Positions 1 to 7,784 of a stretch of 8,467 nt of DNA are shown here, piece by piece. A program made the translations under genes and the position numbers. Source of the DNA: Acidobacteriota bacterium (lineage in GTDB: Bacteria; Acidobacteriota; Aminicenantia; Aminicenantales; Saccharicenantaceae); NCBI GenBank assembly GCA_003476685.1, contig DMVN01000205.1, forward strand, positions 1 through 8,467, given 5' to 3'. Each line of letters opens with the position of its first letter. The first letter of the stretch is position 1. The notes below the pieces were generated by a model, which was not told the origin of the DNA, ran no database searches, and saw nothing but the letters and a program-made list of their open reading frames with translations.

Positions 1-33
1 AGAAGAAGTAGTCTCAAGAAATCCTTTTTAGTG

Positions 34-39
34 TATAAT
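34..39 (+). promoter_or_regulatory. Candidate -10 box upstream of the SOD gene
   Basis: A perfect TATAAT lies in an AT-rich stretch. Initiation would fall near position 46, leaving about 19 bases before the TTG at 65 and about 118 before the ATG at 164. I see no good -35 hexamer at 16-18 bases upstream (the 11-16 region reads GTCTCA), so the call rests on the -10 alone. Its position matters for choosing the SOD start. Confidence 0.4.
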
Positions 40-64
40 AAAATTAAATAAGAGAGGGGCGGCT

Positions 65-163
65 TTGAGAAGGCGCAATTTTCTTAATTTAATTGGAGCC
101 CTGGGGGTTGTGCTCCGGGCTCGGTTAGGATTTTCAGGACAGGCCAGTCAAGGAGGGAACAAC
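65..163 (+). other. Possible N-terminal extension of SOD with Tat-like signal
   Basis: The frame of the superoxide dismutase gene is open for 33 codons upstream of its ATG, back to a TTG at 65 that has a GAGAGGGG ribosome-binding site at 52-59. The encoded extension begins MRRRNFLNLIGALGVVL, with a twin-arginine-type motif (R-R-x-F-L) followed by a short hydrophobic stretch. An Arg-Ala-Arg then interrupts the hydrophobic region before LGFSGQA, which would be unusual for a working Tat signal. It could be a real export signal, a decayed one, or untranslated leader that happens to look like one. The candidate -10 at 34-39 gives a short leader to this TTG, which favours translation; the much stronger ribosome-binding site at the ATG argues against it. 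Confidence 0.35.
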
Positions 164-742
164 ATGACTTATCAGGCCAAAGACTACTCCGGGTTGCTGG
201 GCATGCCGGGTTTCAGCGAAACCCTGCTCAAAAACCATTTCACCCTTTATCAGGGTTATGTCAACAACACCAACAAGGTGCTGGAGCTATTAGCCCAGAT
301 GGTAAAGGACGGAAAAACCGGGACGCCGGAATTTGCCGAGCTGAAACGTCGGCTGGGCTGGGAATGGAATGGCATGAGGCTTCATGAGTATTATTTCGAG
401 AATCTCGGCGGCAAGGAAGCCCTGCCTCCCGCCAGCAAGCTTTACCAGAAGCTGGTTGACAACTTCGGCAGTTACGAACTGTGGGAAAAGGAATTCAGGG
501 CAATCGGAGCCATGCGCGGCATCGGCTGGGTCGGACTTTATCAGGACCGGCACAGCGGCCGTCTCTTAAATTTCTGGGTCAACGAACACGATGTCGGGCA
601 CCCGGCTGGCTGTGAGTTGCTGCTCATCATGGATGTCTTTGAGCATGCCTTCATCACCGATTACGGGCTGAAGCGAGCCGATTATATTGACGCCTTTTTC
701 AAGAACCTCAACTGGAAAGCAGTGGAGAGCCGCCTGAAGTAA
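164..742 (+). CDS. Superoxide dismutase, Fe/Mn family
   Basis: The product (192 residues from the ATG) converts superoxide to oxygen and hydrogen peroxide at a mononuclear Fe or Mn centre. All four expected metal ligands are visible: His25 (LLKNHF), His74 (MRLHEYYFENLGG), Asp157 and His161 (MDVFEHAF). The C-terminal RADYIDAFFKNLNW block is typical of the family, and the length matches the usual 190-210. The LHEYYFENLGG segment and a histidine at 142 (VNEHDVGH), where most bacterial enzymes use a second-shell Gln, recall archaeal-type enzymes. Phe159 replaces the Trp usual in the DVWEHAY motif. Metal preference cannot be called. The ATG at 164 was chosen because AGGAGGG at 151-157 is an excellent ribosome-binding site and the protein then starts where relatives start. 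An in-frame TTG at 65 would add a Tat-like leader. It is probably a single-gene unit; the next gene is 188 bases away. Confidence 0.93.
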   Translation: MTYQAKDYSGLLGMPGFSETLLKNHFTLYQGYVNNTNKVLELLAQMVKDGKTGTPEFAELKRRLGWEWNGMRLHEYYFENLGGKEALPPASKLYQKLVDNFGSYELWEKEFRAIGAMRGIGWVGLYQDRHSGRLLNFWVNEHDVGHPAGCELLLIMDVFEHAFITDYGLKRADYIDAFFKNLNWKAVESRLK

Positions 743-930
743 GAGTTTCTCCGGGGATCGCCGGAAAAAATCTGGGATCGTTATTACCCATAGAATAGCC
801 TGCCCGACCACTATTTGCCTTTGCCTCATTTTCTCTATAGTATTAATCAGCGACTGAATTCAGGCCGGGCAGCGCCTCCGCCTGGAATTTGGCTTTACCT
901 AAAGCTGCCCCCGGCCAGGGAGGGTTAGAA
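743..930. other. Spacer with possible leader hairpin
   Basis: No gene or convincing terminator is seen in these 188 bases. A short stem (TCCGG/CCGGA, 751-768 region) lacks a following T-run. TATAGT at 836-841 is a possible -10 box, but the best -35-like sequence, TTGCCT at 815-820, is only 15 bases away. GGCCGGGCAGC at 863-873 can pair with GCTGCCCCCGGCC at 904-916 (two-base bulge, 30-base loop), just upstream of the ribosome-binding site of the next gene. Part of the same arm (866-872) is also complementary to CTGCCCG at 800-806. Whether this folding regulates anything is unknown. Confidence 0.35.
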
Positions 931-1560
931 ATGAATCCCAAGAGCCTGTTCAGGAATATCAAGCGGCAGATTTTCCGTGGCTTCCTGGCCCTGATTCCCG
1001 TTTATCTCAGCTATCTGGTCATTAAATTCCTGTACCTAAACGTTGACCAGAAATTTGCCGCCCTGATCGAAAACTATATCGGTTTCCGGGTTCCCGGGCT
1101 GGGCTTGGTGCTCATCCTGGTGCTGCTCTACCTACTGGGCTGGCTGGCTTCCAACTGGGCCGGGAGACGGCTGCTGGGCCTGGTGGAGAAGGTGATGGAG
1201 AAAATCCCGCTGATAAAAACGGTCTACAGCCTGGGCAAGCAGCTGGGTCTGGCCCTGGCCCTGCCGGAAAAGCAGGTCTTCCAGCAGGTAGCCCTGGTGG
1301 AGCAGTTCCGGCCCGGGCTGTGGTCGATAGGCTTTGTTACCGGGCGCATCAGGGATAAAAAGACCGGGGAGAGCCTGGTCAAGCTGTTCATTCCCACCGC
1401 ACCTAACGTGACCACCGGTTTTACGGTTATCATCAGGGAAAGCGAAATCAGGTTGCTACCCTGGTCGGTCCAGGAAGCCATGAAGATGATCCTGTCCGGC
1501 GGCATTGTCGGGGCTGAAGAACTCGATTATACGCTGCCTGGAGAAAAAGCAAACGGATAA
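931..1560 (+). CDS. DUF502 family membrane protein
   Basis: The product (209 residues) belongs by pattern to the DUF502 family of small inner-membrane proteins, whose biochemical role is not established. Two membrane segments are clear, at about residues 17-37 (FLALIPVYLSYLVIKFLYL) and 53-76 (VPGLGLVLILVLLYLLGWLA). The rest is a soluble C-terminal part with blocks characteristic of the family: IPLIKTVYSLGKQL at 92-105, FIPTAPNVTTGFTV at 153-166 and EAMKMILSGGIVG at 182-194. The ATG at 931 was chosen over an in-frame TTG at 889 because of the AGGGAGGG-like ribosome-binding site at 917-924 and because the family begins close to the first membrane helix. Neighbours give no strong functional hint; the exporter operon downstream has its own promoter. 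The family call is firm, the function is not known. Confidence 0.9.
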   Translation: MNPKSLFRNIKRQIFRGFLALIPVYLSYLVIKFLYLNVDQKFAALIENYIGFRVPGLGLVLILVLLYLLGWLASNWAGRRLLGLVEKVMEKIPLIKTVYSLGKQLGLALALPEKQVFQQVALVEQFRPGLWSIGFVTGRIRDKKTGESLVKLFIPTAPNVTTGFTVIIRESEIRLLPWSVQEAMKMILSGGIVGAEELDYTLPGEKANG

Positions 1561-1566
1561 TAGTTC

Positions 1567-1595
1567 TTTCCAAACCCAACTTTTATCAATATAAT
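1567..1595 (+). promoter_or_regulatory. Sigma-70-like promoter of the ABC exporter operon
   Basis: TTTCCA at 1567-1572 (four of six matches to TTGACA) is separated by 17 bases from a perfect TATAAT at 1590-1595. Initiation would be near 1602, giving a leader of about 29 bases that carries the AAAGGAGGT ribosome-binding site at 1618-1626. This is one of the better promoter candidates in the left part of the window, and it makes the exporter genes an independent unit from the DUF502 gene. Confidence 0.6.
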
Positions 1596-1630
1596 TCGTA
1601 TAAATAAAATAAACCTGAAAGGAGGTCCGG

Positions 1631-2349
<719 letters not shown>

Positions 2350-2353
<4 letters not shown>

Positions 2354-3633
2354 AGAACTTCAGCCATCTTCTGATAAAGGAAATAAAAGAACTGCTGAAC
2401 AAGCAGCTCATCATCTCGCTGGTGTTTATCCTGCTCATCTTCAACTTCATCGGCAACATCACCCGGACTGAGATGAAAAAGGCTATGGCCAAGCAGAAAA
2501 TTGCCGTGCTGGACCTGGACCGGTCAGAAATTTCCAGAAACATCATCGGCGCCCTGAACCTGGCCCGGTTCATCATCGAGGAAAAAACCGGGGACAAGGA
2601 AAAAGTGGTGGCAGAAGTCCGGAACAGCAACCTGGACCTGCTGGTGGTCATCCCGGCCGGCTTCGGCCAGCTGGCCAGCAGTTTTCAGCCGGCCGAAGTG
2701 GAAACCTATTCTTTCCTCAAAGGCATATCCATCTCCGGCCGCACCAAGAGCGAGATGGTCAAGGCCTTGCTTACTTCCACTAATGAATACCTGTCGAATG
2801 AATTCCTGAAAAAGAAAATACCAGACCTTGACCCAACCTTATTGAAAGCGCCCATCAAGAGCCGGGAATTCGTAGTGGTCAGGGATAAACAGGCTGAGGG
2901 TTCTACTGGCCTGGTCATCGGCGCTCTGACTGCTCAGAACTTCATCCTGCCCATCATTCTGCTTTACATAGTTATCTGGTCAACCCAGATGGTCATCACC
3001 GCCATTGCCATGGAAAAGCAGAACAAAACCCTGGAGACCCTGCTCACTGTTCCCATTTCCCGCGGTTCCATCGTGGCCGCTAAAATGCTGTCTTCTGGCC
3101 TGGTGGGCTTGTTGGTAGCAGGCATCTATATGCTGGGTTTTCGGAATTTCTTTAGTTTTTCGAATGAAGACATATCCAGTGCCCTGGGCGGGGCCACCCC
3201 GATCTTGAAGCAGCTGGGCCTGACCATCAGTACCCAGGGCTACGTGCTTTTCGGGATGTCACTCTTCCTGACCATCCTCTGCGCTCTGGCTCTGGCCACC
3301 GTCCTGGGAGTGCTGGCCGAAGATTACCGGACGGCCCAGAGCCTGTCCATGCCCATCGTGTTCATCGTGATGGTTCCTTATTTCATCAGCCTGTTTGCCG
3401 ACCTCTACACCATGTCCCTGCCGGCTAAAATCCTGGTCCTGGCCATTCCTTTCTCTCATCCCTTCTTCGCCATGCAGAACATCATGTTCGGCCACCTGAA
3501 CCTGCTGTGGTTCGGCATCGTCTACAATTTCCTGTTCGTGGTCATCATGCTCTGGTGGACAGCCAGGATCTTCTCCACCGACCGGGTGCTGACCATGAAG
3601 CTCAAGTGGCGTAAGAAAAAAGTTGTGCTGTGA
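2350..3633 (+). CDS. ABC-2 type exporter permease (NatB-like)
   Basis: The product (427 residues) is the membrane half of the exporter. One N-terminal membrane helix (about 20-38) is followed by a large polar domain (about 40-195), expected outside the cytoplasmic membrane, then a C-terminal bundle of about six helices near 198-221, 241-263, 297-321, 332-351, 359-379 and 383-405. This topology matches the ABC2_membrane_3 / NatB / YhaP type. The cytoplasmic coupling motif EKQNKTLETLLTVPISRGS (222-240) is the hallmark of the family. The C-terminus is strongly basic (KLKWRKKK), fitting a cytoplasmic end. The start overlaps the ATPase stop by four bases, and CAGGAGAG at 2334-2341 provides a ribosome-binding site. 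Substrate unknown; sodium or a toxic small molecule are family precedents only. Confidence 0.92.
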
Positions 3634-3638
3634 AGCTG

Positions 3639-3662
3639 ATATATGAACAGCCGTTCATATAT
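3639..3662. repeat. Perfect 10-bp inverted repeat between convergent genes
   Basis: ATATATGAAC at 3639-3648 and GTTCATATAT at 3653-3662 are exact reverse complements around AGCC. The site begins six bases after the permease stop and ends 14 bases before the nitroreductase stop, so the simplest reading is a two-way transcription terminator followed by a short T-rich stretch (ATATATTTAA) on the plus strand. The stem is AT-rich and weak for a terminator, and TGAAC-N4-GTTCA has the shape of a TetR-family operator, but a site downstream of both genes would be an odd place for an operator. Confidence 0.6.
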
Positions 3663-3666
3663 TTAA

Positions 3667-3687
3667 GGCCCGCTTGTTAGCGGGGCC
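3667..3687 (-). terminator. Possible terminator of the nitroreductase gene
   Basis: Read on the minus strand, GGCCCCGC (3687-3680) pairs with GCGGGCC (3673-3667) with one bulged base and a TAACAA loop, followed by TTAAATATAT. The loop contains the nitroreductase stop codon. The stem is GC-rich but the T-tract is imperfect, so this is a moderate call; together with the adjacent inverted repeat it probably ends minus-strand transcription. Confidence 0.4.
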
Positions 3688-4405
3688 AGCCGACAGCCAG
3701 CAGGTAAACGGCTGATTCCCTGGCCGGGTTAACCCCCAGCAGGGCGTTGATTTCGTCATCAAAAAAGGCGGCCACCGGACAGGAGCCGAGCCCCAGGGAA
3801 ACCGCGGCCAGGGCGGCGTTCTGGGCGATGTGGCCGGCATCCAGGTAGAGGTAGCGAAAGCCCCGGGCGCCGTATTTCCAGGTGGTTCTTTCAAAAACGG
3901 CGGTCAGCACCAGGACCAGGCTGGCTTCAGCCAGGAAATCCTGATTGAGAGCGGCGTCGGCCAGCAGCTGACTGAAATCGCCCTCGTACCGCATCCGGAG
4001 AGCCTGGGCTGCGGGCAGAAAATGGTAAAGGCCCGGGTTAAGCGTTTCCACGGCCTGGGCACAGACGTAAATGTCGATGGGGTACAGGGCTCCGGCCGAG
4101 GGCGCGGTTCGCAGGCTGAAATCCCCGGCCTTCAGGGTAATTCCCTGGGCCGCCCATAAAATCTGCGACAGGGCGGCCAGTGAAACCGGTTTTTTCCGGA
4201 ATTCCCTGACGCTTCTCCGGCTGTTGATGGCCTTGAATAATGGCCAGCCGTCTTCCCGGTCTGGTGGCGGCAGAGGCCAGGATTTATCTACCAGCTTTTC
4301 TTTGAGCTTTTCCCTTTTCTGCTGACCTTCAACAGCACCCGGGGAGTATGGCTCCCGCTGGTACTTAGTTTCCATCTGGAATTGATGCCCGATACCCTCT
4401 TTCAT
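3677..4405 (-). CDS. SagB-type nitroreductase-family FMN oxidoreductase
   Basis: The product (242 residues) is a flavin-dependent oxidoreductase of the nitroreductase superfamily, closest in pattern to SagB/ThcOx-type dehydrogenases. Visible marks are the N-terminal IGHQFQMETKYQ block (5-16), the phosphate-binding NSRRSVREF at 61-69, TAPSAGALYPIDIY at 100-113, the ARGFRYLYLDAGHIAQNAAL block at 180-199, LGLGSCPVAAFFDDEIN at 204-220 and the terminal YLLAVGWPR. SagB enzymes oxidise azolines to azoles in peptide natural products, but many stand-alone relatives act on other, mostly unknown substrates. No cyclodehydratase or precursor peptide is present here, so a peptide-modifying role is not supported. 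The ATG is preceded by AAGGAG (complement of 4413-4418) at seven bases, and the conserved N-terminal block confirms the start. It is divergent from mgsA and convergent with the exporter permease. Confidence 0.88.
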   Translation of the reverse strand: MKEGIGHQFQMETKYQREPYSPGAVEGQQKREKLKEKLVDKSWPLPPPDREDGWPLFKAINSRRSVREFRKKPVSLAALSQILWAAQGITLKAGDFSLRTAPSAGALYPIDIYVCAQAVETLNPGLYHFLPAAQALRMRYEGDFSQLLADAALNQDFLAEASLVLVLTAVFERTTWKYGARGFRYLYLDAGHIAQNAALAAVSLGLGSCPVAAFFDDEINALLGVNPARESAVYLLAVGWPR

Positions 4406-4449
4406 AATCCTGCTCCTTGAGGCAATTTATTTATTATCAGTTAAATATA

Positions 4450-4479
4450 ATTATACCGGTCAAGTTCGCAGCCTGTCAC
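4450..4479 (-). promoter_or_regulatory. Promoter of the nitroreductase gene
   Basis: On the minus strand GTGACA (complement of 4474-4479, five of six matches to TTGACA) is followed after 18 bases by a perfect TATAAT (complement of 4450-4455). Initiation near 4443 would leave a leader of about 38 bases with the AAGGAG site. The same AT-rich core also reads TATAAT on the plus strand at 4446-4451, but no suitable plus-strand -35 is seen for it. Confidence 0.6.
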
Positions 4480-4541
4480 AAGAAATTTTCCCTTATTTAT
4501 TTTGTCGCCCGGTTCTGAGAAAATAAGAAAAGGAGAGGAAA

Positions 4542-5006
4542 ATGACAGCTTTAATCATGAAAATGGGCAGGCGAAAAAGGATTGCCCTGGTGGCCCATGA
4601 CAACAAAAAAGCCGACCTGCTGGACTGGGCCAGGTTCAACCGGGGACTCCTGGAGAAACACGAACTCTGGGCCACCGGCACCACCGGGTTGCTGCTTAAA
4701 AAAGAACTGGGCCTCGAGGTCAACGTCCTGCAGAGCGGGCCGCTCGGCGGCGACCAGCAGGTTGGAGCCAGGATTGCCGAGGGACAGATTGATTTCCTGA
4801 TATTTTTCTGGGACCCCCTGGAAGCCCAGCCCCACGACCCGGATGTCAAGGCCCTGCTGAGAATCGCTGTCGTCTGGAACATTCCCGTGGCCTGCGACCG
4901 GGCCTCGGCCGATTTTATAATTTCTTCTCCGCTGATGATGGAAGAATACTCCAGGCAGGTGCCCGATTATTCCGATTACCGTTCCCGTCGGCTCAAGCTG
5001 GAATGA
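4542..5006 (+). CDS. mgsA: Methylglyoxal synthase
   Basis: The product (154 residues) converts dihydroxyacetone phosphate to methylglyoxal and phosphate in the cytosol, the first step of the methylglyoxal bypass that relieves sugar-phosphate build-up when phosphate is limiting. The match to the E. coli enzyme is clear by eye and the key residues even fall at the same numbers: His19 and Asp20 (VAHDN), the ATGTTG phosphate-binding block at 44-49, Asp71 as catalytic base ([12 protein letters not shown]), Asp91 (FFWDPL), His98 and Asp101 ([11 protein letters not shown]). The [20 protein letters not shown] segment near 109-128 is also typical. The ATG lies seven bases after AGGAGAGG (4531-4538); Met6 and Met8 are less well placed. 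The last 31 bases overlap the 3' end of uvrA on the opposite strand. A minus-strand divergent promoter lies upstream; the plus-strand promoter is not clear (GTCACA-N17-TATTTT at 4475-4503 is the best weak candidate). Confidence 0.96.
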   Translation: MTALIMKMGRRKRIALVAHDNKKADLLDWARFNRGLLEKHELWATGTTGLLLKKELGLEVNVLQSGPLGGDQQVGARIAEGQIDFLIFFWDPLEAQPHDPDVKALLRIAVVWNIPVACDRASADFIISSPLMMEEYSRQVPDYSDYRSRRLKLE

Positions 5007-7720
5007 GACCCGCCCAGGATTTCTTTGAGGTATAGACCGGTCAGGGAAGCGGGGCTAGCAGCTACCTGTTCAGGGGTCCCTTCAGCCACCAGGTAACCGC
5101 CGCGGTCTCCCCCTTCCGGGCCCAGGTCGATGATGTAATCGGCGCATTTAATTAATTCCAGGTTGTGCTCTATCACCACCAGACTGTGTCCCTGCTCTAC
5201 CAGTTTCTGGAAACAGTTCAGCAGGATCTTGACATCATCCAGGTGCAGCCCGATGGTCGGCTCGTCAAACAGATAAAGAATCTTCTTATTTTTCTCGTGC
5301 ACCAGGTGGTAGGCCAGCTTGATGCGCTGCAGCTCCCCGCCCGACAGGGTGGTGGTCGGCTGACCCAGCCGCAGATAACCCAGGCCGACTTCGGCCAGGG
5401 GCTGCAGCCGGTGAACGATGTCCCGCTGGTCGGCGAAGAAGCTCAGGGCCTGGTTGACACTCAGCTGCAGGACTTCGTGGATATTCTTGCCGCGGTACTT
5501 GATTTCCAGGATGTCGGGCTGGTAACGGCGGCCGCCGCAGGTCTCGCAGGTCAGCACCACATCGCTCAAGAACTGCATTTCCACTTCCTGGAAACCGGCT
5601 CCCTTGCAATCCGGGCACTGACCGCGGGCCGTGTTGAAGGAGAAATGCCCGGCCTGGTAGCCCTGGGCTCGGGCCTCGCGGCTCGAGGCAAACAGCTCCC
5701 GGATGCCATCCAGGGCCTTGGTGTAAGTGGCCGGGATGGAGCGCGGAGAAGTGCTCAGCGGGGACTGGTCAACCCTGACCACCTTGTTAATCCGGCTGGC
5801 TCCAACTATCCGGTCGAAGCCGTTGGTGCTCTGGCCGGTTAATCCTTTATAGATGACTTCATCCAGCAGGGTGCTCTTGCCCGAGCCGGAAACGCCAGTA
5901 ACACAGACAAAAAGTCCCAGGGGTATTTTCAGGTTGAGGTTCTTCAGGTTGTGTTTACGGGCGCCGTAAATTTCCAGAAATTCTTGCGGTTGACGCCGCT
6001 GCCGCGGCCGCGGAATGGAAATTTCCTGGCGCAGGTACCGGGCGGTGAGCGTCTGCCCTTGCTTCAGGAAAGTCTTCATCTCACCGGCAAAAAGCACCTG
6101 GCCGCCGTATTCTCCTGCGCCCGGGCCCAGGTCCACCAGGTAGTCGGCTTCCCTGATGATTTCAGGGTCATGCTCCACCACCAGCACCGTGTTACCCATA
6201 TCCTGCAGACGTCTCAGTATCCGCACCAGGCGTCGGTTGTCGCGGGGATGAAGCCCGATGGAGGGTTCGTCCAGCACGAACAGCGTTCCCACCAGGGAGG
6301 CGCTCAGGGCCGCGGCCAGGTTAATCCGCTGGGCCTCGCCGCCGCTCAGGGTGAAGGTCATGCGGTCGAGGGCGATGTAGTCGAGGCCGACCTCCATGAG
6401 GAAGCGCAGGCGGCCGCGGATCTCCTGGACGAGCTTGTCGGCGACCTGGCGGTCGAAGGCCCCGAGATCGAGCGAGGCGAAGAAGGCGGAGGCCTCGCCG
6501 ACGGTCATGCGGACGATCTCGCCGATGTTGAGGCCTTTGACCCGGACGCTCAGGGCCCGGGCGTTGAGCCGGGTTTTGCCGCAGGCCGGGCAGGCGATGT
6601 ATTTCCGGTAGCGGCTGAGGAGGACCCGGACCTGGACCTTGTACTTCTTGGCCTGCAGCCAGTCGAAGAAGCCCTTGACGCCGTAGTACCCGTCGCCGCC
6701 TTCGAACACGAAGCGCTGCTGCTCCGGCCGGAGGTCGCGGAAGGGGACGTTCGTCGGGATCTTCCGCCGGCGGGCTTCGGCCAGGAGCTCCTTCTGCATG
6801 CCCTTGGACAGCGGCTTCGTCCAGGGCTCGACCGCCCCCTGTTCCAGGCTTTTAATCCTGTCGGGAATGACCTTGTCCTCGTCGACGACGGCCAGGTCCC
6901 CGAAGCCGTGGCACTCGGGGCAGGCGCCGTGGGGCAGGTTGAAGGAGAAGAGATTGGGATAGGGGTCCTCGGCCGGGAGCCGGCAGGCCTTGCACTCAAG
7001 CTTCTCGGAGAACCGGTACTCGCGGCCCGCTTCGGTCCGGACGAGGACCCGGCCTTCCCCTCGCTTGAGGCCCATCTCGAGCGAGTCGGCCAGGCGCTCC
7101 CGTTCGTCGACGCCGAGGGTGATGCGGTCGACGAGGACGTCGATCGGTCCGCCGGACTTCGCGGCGGCGTCCAGGTCGACGACCGCCCCGCCAGCGACGG
7201 CCCGGGTGAAACCGTCCTTCTTGAGCGAGGCCGGGCTCTTATCCCCCGGCCAGGAGAAGGCGACGAAGGCGTGCGTCCCCGCGGGCTCCCCGGAGAGGTC
7301 CGCGATCATGCCGTCGACCGTGTCGCGGCGGACGGGGCGGCCGCACTGGAGGCAGTGGACGGTGCCGATCCGGGCGAACAGGACCCTGAGGAAGTCGAAG
7401 ATCTCGGTGACCGTGGCCACCGTCGAACGCGGGTTCTTGGCCGCGCCCTTCTGCTGGATGGCGATCGCCGGCGGGATGCCCTCGATCGCCTCGGCGTCGG
7501 GCTTGTCCATCCGTTCGAGGAACTGGCGCGCGTAGGCGGAGAGCGACTCGATGTAGCGGCGCTGGCCTTCGGCGTAGAGCGTGTCGAATGCGAGGGAGGA
7601 CTTGCCCGAGCCGCTGACGCCGGTGACGACGATGAGATTGAAGAGCGGCAGATCGAGGTCGATCCCCTTCAGGTTGTTGACGCGGACACCGCGCAGGATG
7701 ATGGTCTCTGTCGTCGCCAT
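4976..7720 (-). CDS. uvrA: Excinuclease ABC subunit UvrA
   Basis: The product (914 residues) is the damage-recognition ATPase of nucleotide excision repair, acting as a dimer that loads UvrB. Two ABC halves are complete: Walker [10 protein letters not shown] at 34-42 and GVSGSGKST at 609-617, signatures [10 protein letters not shown] at 458-467 and [10 protein letters not shown] at 792-801, Walker B LFVLDEP at 480-486 and LYLFDEP at 815-821, and switch His at 517 and 852. Zinc-binding cysteine pairs are at 123/126, 243/246, 267/270, 377/380, 702/705 and 725/728. Length is slightly below the usual 940. The ATG at 7720 is preferred: it has GGAAGAG in front, the family starts here, and its leader mirrors that of mntP. 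The in-frame ATG at 7741 lies inside the likely -10 box, and starts further upstream run into mntP. Composition and codon choice change abruptly at about residues 454-467 (6361-6320), while the frame stays intact; this may be recombination or an assembly chimera. Confidence 0.96.
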   Translation of the reverse strand: MATTETIILRGVRVNNLKGIDLDLPLFNLIVVTGVSGSGKSSLAFDTLYAEGQRRYIESLSAYARQFLERMDKPDAEAIEGIPPAIAIQQKGAAKNPRSTVATVTEIFDFLRVLFARIGTVHCLQCGRPVRRDTVDGMIADLSGEPAGTHAFVAFSWPGDKSPASLKKDGFTRAVAGGAVVDLDAAAKSGGPIDVLVDRITLGVDERERLADSLEMGLKRGEGRVLVRTEAGREYRFSEKLECKACRLPAEDPYPNLFSFNLPHGACPECHGFGDLAVVDEDKVIPDRIKSLEQGAVEPWTKPLSKGMQKELLAEARRRKIPTNVPFRDLRPEQQRFVFEGGDGYYGVKGFFDWLQAKKYKVQVRVLLSRYRKYIACPACGKTRLNARALSVRVKGLNIGEIVRMTVGEASAFFASLDLGAFDRQVADKLVQEIRGRLRFLMEVGLDYIALDRMTFTLSGGEAQRINLAAALSASLVGTLFVLDEPSIGLHPRDNRRLVRILRRLQDMGNTVLVVEHDPEIIREADYLVDLGPGAGEYGGQVLFAGEMKTFLKQGQTLTARYLRQEISIPRPRQRRQPQEFLEIYGARKHNLKNLNLKIPLGLFVCVTGVSGSGKSTLLDEVIYKGLTGQSTNGFDRIVGASRINKVVRVDQSPLSTSPRSIPATYTKALDGIRELFASSREARAQGYQAGHFSFNTARGQCPDCKGAGFQEVEMQFLSDVVLTCETCGGRRYQPDILEIKYRGKNIHEVLQLSVNQALSFFADQRDIVHRLQPLAEVGLGYLRLGQPTTTLSGGELQRIKLAYHLVHEKNKKILYLFDEPTIGLHLDDVKILLNCFQKLVEQGHSLVVIEHNLELIKCADYIIDLGPEGGDRGGYLVAEGTPEQVAASPASLTGLYLKEILGGSHSSLSRRER

Positions 7721-7739
7721 GGGCTCTTCCGAATCAGCC

Positions 7740-7748
7740 ATTATAACA
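7740..7748 (-). promoter_or_regulatory. Extended -10 promoter of uvrA
   Basis: On the minus strand TGTTATAAT (complement of 7740-7748) is a perfect extended -10 element (TGnTATAAT). No good -35 is visible, as is usual for extended -10 promoters. Initiation near 7733 gives a leader of roughly 13 bases to the ATG at 7720, and would exclude the upstream ATG at 7741 from the transcript. Confidence 0.6.
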
Positions 7749-7755
7749 TGCCTTT

Positions 7756-7764
7756 TGGTATAAT
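7756..7764 (+). promoter_or_regulatory. Extended -10 promoter of mntP
   Basis: TGGTATAAT is a perfect extended -10 element. Initiation near 7771 leaves a leader of only about 14 bases containing the GGAGAGA ribosome-binding site at 7774-7780. The expected -35 zone overlaps the uvrA -10 on the other strand, so the two promoters may compete for polymerase. The short leader leaves no room for a yybP-ykoY manganese riboswitch, which precedes mntP genes in many bacteria. Confidence 0.6.
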
Positions 7765-7784
7765 GGGCGGCTCGGAGAGAGCCC

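Noticed and set aside
751..774. Terminator after the SOD gene
   Set aside because: The stem is only five solid pairs and is followed by A residues, not T, on the plus strand.
5165..5842. Plus-strand 225-codon open frame inside uvrA
   Set aside because: Antisense shadow of the well-supported UvrA C-terminal half; sequence shows no family pattern.
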